Shown: positions 57,206 through 64,000 of the stretch, one piece after another
Layout of the letters: each line of letters begins with the position of its first letter
Position numbering within the stretch: the stretch's first letter is position 1
From: Vibrio galatheae
Lineage (GTDB): Bacteria; Pseudomonadota; Gammaproteobacteria; Enterobacterales; Vibrionaceae
Direction: 5' to 3'
Length of the DNA stretch: 64,000 bases
Assembly: GCF_000967545.1 (NCBI RefSeq)
Contig: NZ_JXXV01000005.1
Location: forward strand, 62,001-126,000
The notes under the pieces: generated by a model
The model's input: the letters and a program-made list of their open reading frames with translations, nothing else
What the model was told of the DNA's origin: nothing
The model's database searches: none
Made by a program: the position numbers and the translations under genes

Positions 57206-58333
57206 ATGACCACTGAAAAAATCAATCTACTCGACTTTGATCGTCAAGGTATGCGCCAATTTTTTGCTGATGAACTCGGCGAAAAAGCATTCCGTGCAGA
57301 TCAGGTAATGAAGTGGATCTACCATTTCGGTGTCGATAACTTCGACAATATGACCAACATTAATAAAAAGTTACGTGAAAAACTGCAACATCGCTGTGAA
57401 ATTAAGGCGCCAACCGTGGCTGAGGCTCAGCACTCTGCTGATGGCACCATTAAATGGGCGATGAAAGTTGGCGATCAAGATGTTGAAACGGTATACATCC
57501 CAGAAGATGACCGTGCGACTTTATGTGTCTCTTCTCAGGTTGGCTGTGCGCTAGAGTGTAAATTCTGTTCAACGGCGCAACAGGGTTTTAACCGTAACCT
57601 GAAAGTGTCTGAAATTATTGGTCAGGTGTGGCGCGCTGCGCGTGAGGTTGGCCTAGAAAAAGAGACGGGTCGCCGCCCAATTACTAACGTCGTCATGATG
57701 GGGATGGGCGAACCACTGCTTAACATGAAAAACCTCATTCCTGCGCTTGAGATCATGTTGGATGATTTAGGTTTTGGCCTGTCTAAGCGTCGTGTCACTG
57801 TTTCTACTTCGGGCGTGGTCTCTGGTTTGGATCAGATGACGGGCAAGATTGACGTTGCTTTGGCAATCTCACTCCATGCTCCGAATGACAAACTGCGCAG
57901 CGAAATCATGCCTATTAATGATCGTTGGGATATCCAAGATTTCCTCGCGTCTGTACGTCGTTATATTGCTTCATCAAATGCCAACCGCGGCAAGGTCACT
58001 GTTGAGTATGTATTACTTGACCATGTCAATGATGATATGGATCACGCGCGTGAGTTAGCTGAGTTGATGAAAGATACGCCATGTAAAATCAACTTGATAC
58101 CGTTTAACCCGTATCCAGGTTCGCCATATAAAAAGCCGAGTAACTCGCGCATTGACCGCTTCCAAAAAACTTTGATGCAATATGAACATACAGTGACAAT
58201 TCGTAAAACGCGTGGTGATGATATTGATGCGGCTTGTGGTCAGTTAGTTGGCGATGTTATCGACCGTACCAAACGTACCGCAATGCTCAAAGCGGCTAAA
58301 GGTGACACGATTCAAGTCAAATCGGTTTCATAA
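57206..58333 (+). CDS. rlmN: Dual-specificity RNA methyltransferase RlmN
   Basis: RlmN is a radical-SAM enzyme that methylates C2 of A2503 in 23S rRNA and A37 of several tRNAs. The 375-residue protein has the radical-SAM cluster CALECKFC, the block [13 protein letters not shown], the intermediate-forming cysteine region near the C-terminus (DIDAACGQL) and the N-terminal RNA-binding domain ([16 protein letters not shown]). ATG at 57206 follows GAGAGG; the frame-open ATG at 57182 is probably upstream of translation. Confidence 0.96.
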   Translation: MTTEKINLLDFDRQGMRQFFADELGEKAFRADQVMKWIYHFGVDNFDNMTNINKKLREKLQHRCEIKAPTVAEAQHSADGTIKWAMKVGDQDVETVYIPEDDRATLCVSSQVGCALECKFCSTAQQGFNRNLKVSEIIGQVWRAAREVGLEKETGRRPITNVVMMGMGEPLLNMKNLIPALEIMLDDLGFGLSKRRVTVSTSGVVSGLDQMTGKIDVALAISLHAPNDKLRSEIMPINDRWDIQDFLASVRRYIASSNANRGKVTVEYVLLDHVNDDMDHARELAELMKDTPCKINLIPFNPYPGSPYKKPSNSRIDRFQKTLMQYEHTVTIRKTRGDDIDAACGQLVGDVIDRTKRTAMLKAAKGDTIQVKSVS

Positions 58334-58354
58334 CAAAATAGCAAAATGTGTTAC

Positions 58355-58380
58355 AGCCAGAGCCAAGCTCTGGCTTTTTT
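58355..58380 (+). terminator. Terminator after rlmN
   Basis: AGCCAGAGC (58355-58363) and GCTCTGGCT (58367-58375) pair perfectly over a 3-base loop, followed by TTTTT. Confidence 0.9.
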
Positions 58381-58491
58381 GTCACACTTGGTAGCGATCT
58401 CTCTGTCAAAATAACGAAAAACCTTGAGCTGCTTGTAAATTCTGCGTGTTGTTGGTGTTGTTTCATCTATGATATCTATTAGAATTGAATG

Positions 58492-58563
58492 TTAACGCTT
58501 TCGGGGAACTTTCCTCTGATTTTTGAGTGAAGCGTTAAATTTATACATTCGAGGGCAACCCTC
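58492..58563 (+). other. Structured leader upstream of rodZ
   Basis: The 326-base gap 58334-58659 contains, after the rlmN terminator, TTAACGCTT (58492-58500) perfectly paired with AAGCGTTAA (58530-58538) around a smaller GGGGAA/TTCCTC stem, then a second hairpin GAGGG (58551-58555), loop CAA, CCCTC (58559-58563). A TATGAT hexamer (58468-58473) could be a -10. If so, rodZ has a leader of about 180 bases holding both structures. No riboswitch class is recognised; a separate small RNA is the alternative. Confidence 0.4.
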
Positions 58564-58659
58564 AACCTAATTCAAAGTTTGGTTACTTTACGCATAACGA
58601 AGAACGAATAATTAGCGGTGATGTAGCGAAACTTAAACAAGAAGAGAATTTTTTTTATC

Positions 58660-59631
58660 ATGACATCTGAACAACCACTTCAAGCGAGCGACGACAAGAC
58701 AGAAGTAGAGAAGGTAGCAGCAGGGACTCTGCTTAAAAATAAACGAGAATCGCTTGGGCTTAGCCAGAAGCAAATTGCCGATCGTTTGCGTTTACGCCTT
58801 TCCATCATCGAAAACATCGAAAACAACAACTTTTCCTCTGATCAAGTGGCCACCTTCACCCGTGGTTATTTGCGTTCTTATGCCAGAGCCGTCGGTATTA
58901 AAGAGTCCGTCGTACTTTGCGCTCTTGATGGGTGTGAAGAAACGCAACCAGAAGAACAGGAGATGAAAAGCTTTTCGCGTAAAACGAAGCGTGAAGCACA
59001 TGATAGCCGTATCATGACCCTCACTTGGGGGATTATCATTGTGGTTTTAGGCATTTCATCTGTCTGGTGGTGGCAAAATCAAGAAAAAGGCATGGAGTCG
59101 TTGACCAGCGAATCTGAGCAAGCGCAAATGTTGGAGTCGCAAGCTGAAAACCCAGCGCTGGACTTTACTACTCTCTCTGACGAGGCACCTGAAGTGAGTG
59201 TCAATGAAGATATCGCGCCCGAACCTGCAGCAGAGCCATTGGAGCCTCAGTTAGAAGAGGATCTCATTACACCTGAAACAGCAGAGACACTGGTTGTTGA
59301 AGAAATGCAAAACACGCAGCCAGAGTCTGTTGAAATGGTCGTAGAGGCAACACCCGAAGCGGAGGTTGCACAATCAGAACAACCGCTTGGCGCTGCAAAC
59401 CTGCTAGCGATGTCATTTAGTGACGATTGTTGGATTCAGGTCAAAGATGCGTCAGGCAAAACTCTTTCTACCGGCGTGAAAAAAGCTGGTCAAACTCTGA
59501 ATCTAAGTGGCGATTTGCCTTACAGTGTCATTTTAGGTGCGCCTGAAAACGTTTCAATGACATTAGCGAGTGAACCTGTCGACCTTTCTGGGTATACTTC
59601 AGGAAAAGTAGCAAGATTCAACTTACCTTAG
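58660..59631 (+). CDS. rodZ: Cytoskeletal cell-shape protein RodZ
   Basis: RodZ links the MreB cytoskeleton to the elongation machinery. The 323-residue protein has a cytoplasmic helix-turn-helix domain ([35 protein letters not shown]), one membrane helix (about 116-136, [20 protein letters not shown]), an acidic low-complexity periplasmic linker and a C-terminal DUF4115 beta domain ([18 protein letters not shown]). The Shine-Dalgarno (AGAAGAGA) is unusually far from the ATG. ispG follows after 8 bases. Confidence 0.93.
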   Translation: MTSEQPLQASDDKTEVEKVAAGTLLKNKRESLGLSQKQIADRLRLRLSIIENIENNNFSSDQVATFTRGYLRSYARAVGIKESVVLCALDGCEETQPEEQEMKSFSRKTKREAHDSRIMTLTWGIIIVVLGISSVWWWQNQEKGMESLTSESEQAQMLESQAENPALDFTTLSDEAPEVSVNEDIAPEPAAEPLEPQLEEDLITPETAETLVVEEMQNTQPESVEMVVEATPEAEVAQSEQPLGAANLLAMSFSDDCWIQVKDASGKTLSTGVKKAGQTLNLSGDLPYSVILGAPENVSMTLASEPVDLSGYTSGKVARFNLP

Positions 59632-59639
59632 AAAATACT

Positions 59640-60758
59640 ATGCAATACGAATCTCCTATCAAACGTCGCCCATCGACTCGTATCTATGTGGGCGACGTAC
59701 CTATTGGTGACGGTGCACCGATTGCCGTGCAGTCGATGACCAACACCCGCACAACAGACGTTGACGCGACCGTTGCGCAAATTAGAGCATTAGAAAATGT
59801 CGGTGCGGATATCGTTCGTGTATCAGTACCAACCATGGATGCGGCAGAAGCCTTTAAGCAGATCAAACAACAAGTGAAGATCCCACTGGTTGCGGATATT
59901 CACTTTGACTACCGTATCGCCCTCAAAGTGGCAGAGTACGGCGTCGATTGTTTACGTATCAACCCAGGCAATATCGGCAATGAAGATCGTATTCGTTCCG
60001 TTGTTGACTGCGCGCGAGATAAAAACATCCCGATCCGTATCGGGGTGAATGGTGGATCGCTAGAAAAAGACATCCAGATGAAATATGGCGAGCCAACACC
60101 AGAAGCTCTGGTTGAGTCGGCAATGCGCCACGTCGATATCCTTGATCGCCTTAACTTCGATCAGTTTAAGGTCAGTGTGAAGGCTTCGGATGTTTTCCTT
60201 GCCGTAGACTCCTATCGTTTATTGGCGCAGAAAATTGACCAGCCGTTGCACTTGGGTATTACCGAAGCAGGTGGTGCTCGCGCGGGTGCGGTTAAGTCGT
60301 CAGTCGGCTTGGGAATGCTTCTCGCTGAAGGTATTGGTGACACGCTGCGTATATCGCTGGCGGCTGATCCGGTAGAAGAGATCAAAGTTGGTTTCGATAT
60401 CTTGAAGTCACTGCGTATTCGCTCTCGCGGTATTAACTTTATCGCTTGTCCAAGCTGCTCTCGCCAAGAGTTCGATGTTATCGGCACGGTCAACGCATTA
60501 GAACAGCGTTTGGAAGATGTGCTAACGCCTATGGATGTCTCCATTATCGGCTGTGTGGTTAACGGTCCGGGCGAAGCGGAAGTCTCACATTTGGGTTTAG
60601 CGGGCAGTAACAAGAAGAGCGCTTTTTACGAAGATGGTAAACGTCAGAAAGAGCGTTTTGACAACAATGACTTAGTTGACCAACTTGAAGCACGAATTCG
60701 TGCTAAAGCGTCCACGCTAGATCAAGCAAATCGAATCGACGTTAAACTACAAGATTAA
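59640..60758 (+). CDS. ispG: 4-hydroxy-3-methylbut-2-en-1-yl diphosphate synthase IspG
   Basis: IspG (GcpE) is the Fe-S enzyme that converts MEcPP to HMBPP in the MEP isoprenoid pathway. The 372-residue protein has the N-terminal TIM-barrel start [10 protein letters not shown] and the C-terminal cluster-binding cysteines in [11 protein letters not shown] and [10 protein letters not shown]. Length matches the family. It lies between rodZ and hisS, the conserved gammaproteobacterial order. Confidence 0.97.
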   Translation: MQYESPIKRRPSTRIYVGDVPIGDGAPIAVQSMTNTRTTDVDATVAQIRALENVGADIVRVSVPTMDAAEAFKQIKQQVKIPLVADIHFDYRIALKVAEYGVDCLRINPGNIGNEDRIRSVVDCARDKNIPIRIGVNGGSLEKDIQMKYGEPTPEALVESAMRHVDILDRLNFDQFKVSVKASDVFLAVDSYRLLAQKIDQPLHLGITEAGGARAGAVKSSVGLGMLLAEGIGDTLRISLAADPVEEIKVGFDILKSLRIRSRGINFIACPSCSRQEFDVIGTVNALEQRLEDVLTPMDVSIIGCVVNGPGEAEVSHLGLAGSNKKSAFYEDGKRQKERFDNNDLVDQLEARIRAKASTLDQANRIDVKLQD

Positions 60759-60803
60759 TCTCAACGTAACCCAATTACGGTAACTATTTTACGGTAGATA
60801 ACT

Positions 60804-62072
60804 GTGGCAAAGAAAATCCAAGCAATTCGAGGCATGAACGACTGCCTTCCAACTCAATCACCACTGTGGCAGAAACTTGAAAACACAGTGAAGAACGTAA
60901 TCAGTGCTTACGGTTATAACGAAGTGCGCATGCCAATCGTTGAGATGACTCATCTATTTAGCCGCGCTATCGGTGAAGTCACCGATGTAGTCGAGAAAGA
61001 GATGTACACCTTTGAAGACCGTAACGGTGATAGCTTAACCCTTCGTCCTGAAGGTACGGCAGGCTGTGTACGTTCTTGTATCGAGAACAGCCTTATCGAT
61101 CGCTCGGAGCAACGCCTATGGTACATGGGCCCAATGTTCCGTCACGAACGCCCGCAAAAAGGTCGTTACCGCCAGTTCCACCAATGTGGTGTTGAAGTCT
61201 TTGGCCTCGACGGCCCTGACGTGGATGCTGAGCTTATCATGATGACTGCACGTTTATGGCGTGAGCTAGGCATTGATAACCACGTGCGTTTAGAGCTTAA
61301 CTCTATTGGTTCATTAGATGACCGCGCCAACTATCGTACGGCATTGATCGCATTCCTAGAGCAGCACATTGATGTTCTAGATGACGATTGTAAGCGTCGC
61401 ATGCACACTAACCCATTACGTGTTTTGGATTCTAAGAATCCTGATGTTCAAGCTATTTTAGCTGATGCGCCACGCTTGTCGGATTACCTAGGTGAAGAAT
61501 CACAGCAACATTTTTCAGGTCTGTGTGAACTTCTTGATGCTGCGGGTATCGAATACACAGTTAATGAACGCCTAGTTCGTGGTTTGGATTACTACAACCG
61601 CACGGTATTTGAGTGGATTACCGAGAGCTTAGGAGCACAAGGTACGGTATGTGGCGGTGGTCGCTACGATGGTCTTGTTGAGCAACTAGGTGGCAAGTCT
61701 ACACCAGCGGTAGGTTTTGCAATGGGCCTTGAGCGCTTAGTGCTTATGCTAGAAACGCTTGAACTGACAGACGTTCGTCGTAGTGTGGATGTCTACATGG
61801 TCACTGCTGGTGAAGGCACTATGTTAGCAGGAATGAAACTGGCCGAATCCCTACGTGAACAGGTTGCTGGTCTGCGCGTAATGAGCCACTTCGGTGGTGG
61901 CAACTTTAAGAAGCAGTTCAAGCGCGCCGACAAAGTAGGGGCGGCTGTGGCTCTGGTACTGGGTGAAAATGAAGTTGCTGACAACACAGTTGTGCTTAAA
62001 GACTTGATTGGTGGTACGCAAGAGACAATGAGCCAAGCAGACGTGATCACTAAACTGGCTGAGCTGGTTTAA
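60804..62072 (+). CDS. hisS: Histidine-tRNA ligase HisS
   Basis: HisS charges tRNA-His with histidine. The 422-residue class II synthetase has motif 1 region [19 protein letters not shown], motif 2 [19 protein letters not shown], the histidine-specific [15 protein letters not shown], motif 3 GMGLERL-type ([12 protein letters not shown]), and a C-terminal anticodon-binding domain. The start is GTG at 60804. A short hairpin with TTTT follows the stop and may lower transcription into yfgM. Confidence 0.97.
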   Translation: MAKKIQAIRGMNDCLPTQSPLWQKLENTVKNVISAYGYNEVRMPIVEMTHLFSRAIGEVTDVVEKEMYTFEDRNGDSLTLRPEGTAGCVRSCIENSLIDRSEQRLWYMGPMFRHERPQKGRYRQFHQCGVEVFGLDGPDVDAELIMMTARLWRELGIDNHVRLELNSIGSLDDRANYRTALIAFLEQHIDVLDDDCKRRMHTNPLRVLDSKNPDVQAILADAPRLSDYLGEESQQHFSGLCELLDAAGIEYTVNERLVRGLDYYNRTVFEWITESLGAQGTVCGGGRYDGLVEQLGGKSTPAVGFAMGLERLVLMLETLELTDVRRSVDVYMVTAGEGTMLAGMKLAESLREQVAGLRVMSHFGGGNFKKQFKRADKVGAAVALVLGENEVADNTVVLKDLIGGTQETMSQADVITKLAELV

Positions 62073-62089
62073 TTTGAATAATTTTTGAG

Positions 62090-62111
62090 TGGCAGTTTCG
62101 GCTGCCATTTT
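62090..62111 (+). terminator. Weak terminator or attenuator between hisS and yfgM
   Basis: TGGCAG (62090-62095), loop TTTCGG, CTGCCA (62102-62107), then TTTT. The 6-pair stem suggests partial termination, setting the ratio of HisS to YfgM and BamB. Confidence 0.45.
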
Positions 62112-62129
62112 GATGTAAGAGGACAGGAA

Positions 62130-62744
62130 GTGGAACTCTACGATACTGAAGAACAACAAGTAGAAGCGATCAAAGATTGGTGGAAAGAGAACGGCAAAGC
62201 AGTCATTTTAGGCGCTGTTGTTGGTCTTGGCGGCTTATTTGGTTGGCGTTACTACCAAGACTCTGTGACTGCGGCTCAAGAAGCGGCGTCTGAAAGTTAC
62301 ACTAAAGCTGTGCAAGCACTGGCTGAAAACGGTGCGTCTGCTGAAGCGGATGTACAAGCGTTTATTGATGCAAATAAAGAGATTGAATACTCGGTTCTTG
62401 CGGCATTGCAACTGGCAAAAGCTCAAGTTGAAGCGGGTAATCTTGATGAAGCTTTAGCTCAGTTGGAGTGGGCGAAATCAGCGACAAAAGATGTTGCCGT
62501 GTCTGCGGTGCTCGACTACCGCCTCGCTCGCGTAAAAGCAGAACAGGGTGAGTTTGATGCAGCTGTAACTCAACTGGCAAACATTAGCGACGAAAGCTGG
62601 GGTGGTCGTGTCGCAGAACTAAAAGGTGACATCCTGCTGCGCAAAGGTGATACACAAGCGGCTTATGCGGCGTACACTGAAGCACAACAGTCTGGAGACG
62701 CAAGCCAGACATTACAGATGAAACTGGATGATCTAGCCAAGTAA
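62130..62744 (+). CDS. yfgM: Ancillary SecYEG translocon subunit YfgM
   Basis: YfgM is an inner-membrane, TPR-like protein associated with SecYEG and the chaperone PpiD. From GTG at 62130 (AGAGGA at 62118-62123) the 204-residue product begins MELYDTEEQQVEAIKDWWKENG. It has one membrane helix (about 23-42, AVILGAVVGLGGLFGWRYYQ) and a helical periplasmic TPR-like domain. A longer frame from 62085 runs into the attenuator region and is rejected. It lies 9 bases from bamB. Confidence 0.92.
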   Translation: MELYDTEEQQVEAIKDWWKENGKAVILGAVVGLGGLFGWRYYQDSVTAAQEAASESYTKAVQALAENGASAEADVQAFIDANKEIEYSVLAALQLAKAQVEAGNLDEALAQLEWAKSATKDVAVSAVLDYRLARVKAEQGEFDAAVTQLANISDESWGGRVAELKGDILLRKGDTQAAYAAYTEAQQSGDASQTLQMKLDDLAK

Positions 62745-62753
62745 GGGCGTCGC

Positions 62754-63914
62754 ATGAAGAATATGCTGAAAAAAGCACTCACCACAGCGATGTTTGTTGG
62801 CGTTCTTGCTGGTTGTGCTAGCGAAGAAGATACCATCATCATGTCTCCTGTACCTCAGGTTGACAGCAAATTTACGCCAGCAAGCCAATGGAGTGCCTCT
62901 GTTGGTAATGGTGTTGGTGAATATTACTCAAAGCTGACACCTGAGTACGCTTACGGCAAAGTATTTGTTGCTAGCCGCGACGGTGTAGTCAAAGCATTCG
63001 ATCCTGAAAACGGCAAAACCTTGTGGGAAGCTGAAGTTGAAGCGGATGTGACGGCTCGTTTGGCGGGTGGAATCACCGCTGGCTACAGCCAACTCTTTAT
63101 TGGTAGCGAAAACGGTACGGTACTGGCTCTCGATGAAGAAACGGGTGAGCTAAACTGGCAAACGCAAATCGATGGTGAAGTACTGACAGCACCAGCGACA
63201 GATAACAACCTAGTTATTGTCCACACCAACGACGGTATGTTGATCGCGCTTGAGCAAGAAACGGGCAACATCAAGTGGACCATCAGCACTGAAGTGCCAA
63301 ACTTAACTTTGCGTGGAAACAGTAAACCAGTTACCGCTTCCGGTGGTGTGTTTTGGGGTACGGCTAACGGCCGCTTGGCTGCGGCCATTGTTGAACGTGG
63401 TCAATTGATTTGGCAGCAGCCTATCGGTATGCCACAAGGGGCAACGGAAATTGACCGCCTAGTGGATGTCGATGCTGCACCGCTGATACTAGGTGGCTCA
63501 CTATATATAGCAGGCTATAACGGACAGCTGACCGCGATTGACTTACGTTCTGGTAAGCCATCTTGGAAGCGTAGCTACTCATCATCGGCTGATCTGGCGA
63601 GTGATGGCAGCCGTTTGTTCTTAGTAACAGAGAAGGATCACTTAGTGGCGGTTGACGCACGCAGTGGTACAGAATTGTGGTCGAACGATCAGCTAGAGCA
63701 CCGCTTGTTGACTGCGCCAGCCATGATTGATGATTATGTCGTCGTGGGTGATTCAGAAGGCTATTTGTACTGGCTTGACCGTGTTAGTGGTGAGTTTGTC
63801 TCTATGCAGCAAATTGACAGTTCAGGTCTCGCTGTTGCACCAATTACTGTGCCTGGTGGTTACGTGCTTGTGACTCGCGATGGCGATGTAAAGAAACTGA
63901 CGATCAACGAGTAA
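62754..63914 (+). CDS. bamB: Outer membrane protein assembly factor BamB
   Basis: BamB is the beta-propeller lipoprotein of the BAM complex that inserts outer-membrane proteins. The 386-residue protein has a lipoprotein signal with lipobox LAGC (Cys about 21) and repeated PQQ-like blades such as GKTLWEAEV, GELNWQTQI, GNIKWTISTE, GKPSWKRSY and GTELWSND, consistent with an eight-bladed propeller. It closes the rodZ-ispG-hisS-yfgM-bamB group before a terminator. Confidence 0.95.
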   Translation: MKNMLKKALTTAMFVGVLAGCASEEDTIIMSPVPQVDSKFTPASQWSASVGNGVGEYYSKLTPEYAYGKVFVASRDGVVKAFDPENGKTLWEAEVEADVTARLAGGITAGYSQLFIGSENGTVLALDEETGELNWQTQIDGEVLTAPATDNNLVIVHTNDGMLIALEQETGNIKWTISTEVPNLTLRGNSKPVTASGGVFWGTANGRLAAAIVERGQLIWQQPIGMPQGATEIDRLVDVDAAPLILGGSLYIAGYNGQLTAIDLRSGKPSWKRSYSSSADLASDGSRLFLVTEKDHLVAVDARSGTELWSNDQLEHRLLTAPAMIDDYVVVGDSEGYLYWLDRVSGEFVSMQQIDSSGLAVAPITVPGGYVLVTRDGDVKKLTINE

Positions 63915-63935
63915 TCGTGTGATACAATTCACATT

Positions 63936-63977
63936 CGGCTCCTAGCTGGTAACAGTTGGGAGCCGTTTGTTTGTTTT
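63936..63977 (+). terminator. Terminator after bamB
   Basis: CGGCTCC (63936-63942) pairs with GGAGCCG (63959-63965) around an inner AGCTG/CAGTT stem, followed by a T-rich run. Confidence 0.8.
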
Positions 63978-64000
63978 AGAACCCATAGTTAGATGTGGTT

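Noticed and set aside
58334..58659. Missing pilW/pilF between rlmN and rodZ
   Set aside because: In many gammaproteobacteria a pilus assembly gene sits here, but I recall that vibrios may carry it elsewhere, so its absence is not evidence of a deletion.

Overview
The window is a stretch of a gammaproteobacterial chromosome, almost certainly a Vibrio or close relative. The evidence is the gene order (queA-tgt-yajC-secDF; phoBR-pstS next to ppx-ppk and pstCAB-phoU; recC-recB-recD without ptrA; argA; rlmN-rodZ-ispG-hisS-yfgM-bamB), the very long PstC and PstA proteins, and a DUF2850-type small membrane protein that I associate with Vibrionaceae. No rRNA, tRNA, insertion sequence, prophage, integron or CRISPR array was seen.

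Region by region: 254-6060 holds tRNA queuosine synthesis (queA, tgt) and the SecDF-YajC translocon accessory complex. 6133-7941 has an unrecognised exported protein, a DUF1904-type protein and the murein endopeptidase mepA. 7989-10818 (minus strand) has the ferredoxin yfhL next to the tRNA hydroxylation gene trhP (yegQ), then rdgC. 11026-24124 is a phosphate and polyphosphate district: phoB-phoR-pstS, ppk-ppx, pstC-pstA-pstB, phoU and a PPK2-type kinase. Recognisable PHO boxes lie before phoB, pstC and, less perfectly, ppk. 24185-25384 has cutC and yebG, the latter behind a perfect-core LexA box.

25513-40955 looks like accessory metabolism and transport. It contains a TetR regulator with a divergent OqxAB-like RND pump and a palindromic operator, a LysR regulator with a divergent TehA/TDT-family channel, and a sigma-54 activator (AcoR type) divergent from a six-gene ABC importer resembling the rhizobial glycerol transporter GlpSTPQUV. 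That importer has a near-consensus -24/-12 promoter, a cluster of TGAACA repeats upstream, and two non-equivalent ATPase subunits. One lacks the switch histidine and the other lacks the LSGGQ signature, so the pair should form one working and one degenerate ATP site. No glycerol kinase or glycerol-3-phosphate dehydrogenase gene accompanies it here.

41090-53898 has an MscS-type channel, the recC-recB-recD recombination nuclease genes, a doubtful small gene, and argA behind tandem ARG boxes. 54102-57037 has a DUF2850-type protein, mltA, and tcdA (csdL) with csdE. 57206-63914 has rlmN, rodZ behind a long structured leader, ispG, hisS, yfgM and bamB.

Most of the window is conserved Vibrio housekeeping sequence. 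The most interesting parts are the sigma-54-controlled asymmetric ABC importer, the enlarged periplasmic domains on PstC and PstA, the intergenic repeat-like hairpin element between queA and tgt, and the structured leader before rodZ. I saw no gene cluster that clearly constitutes a wholly new system.
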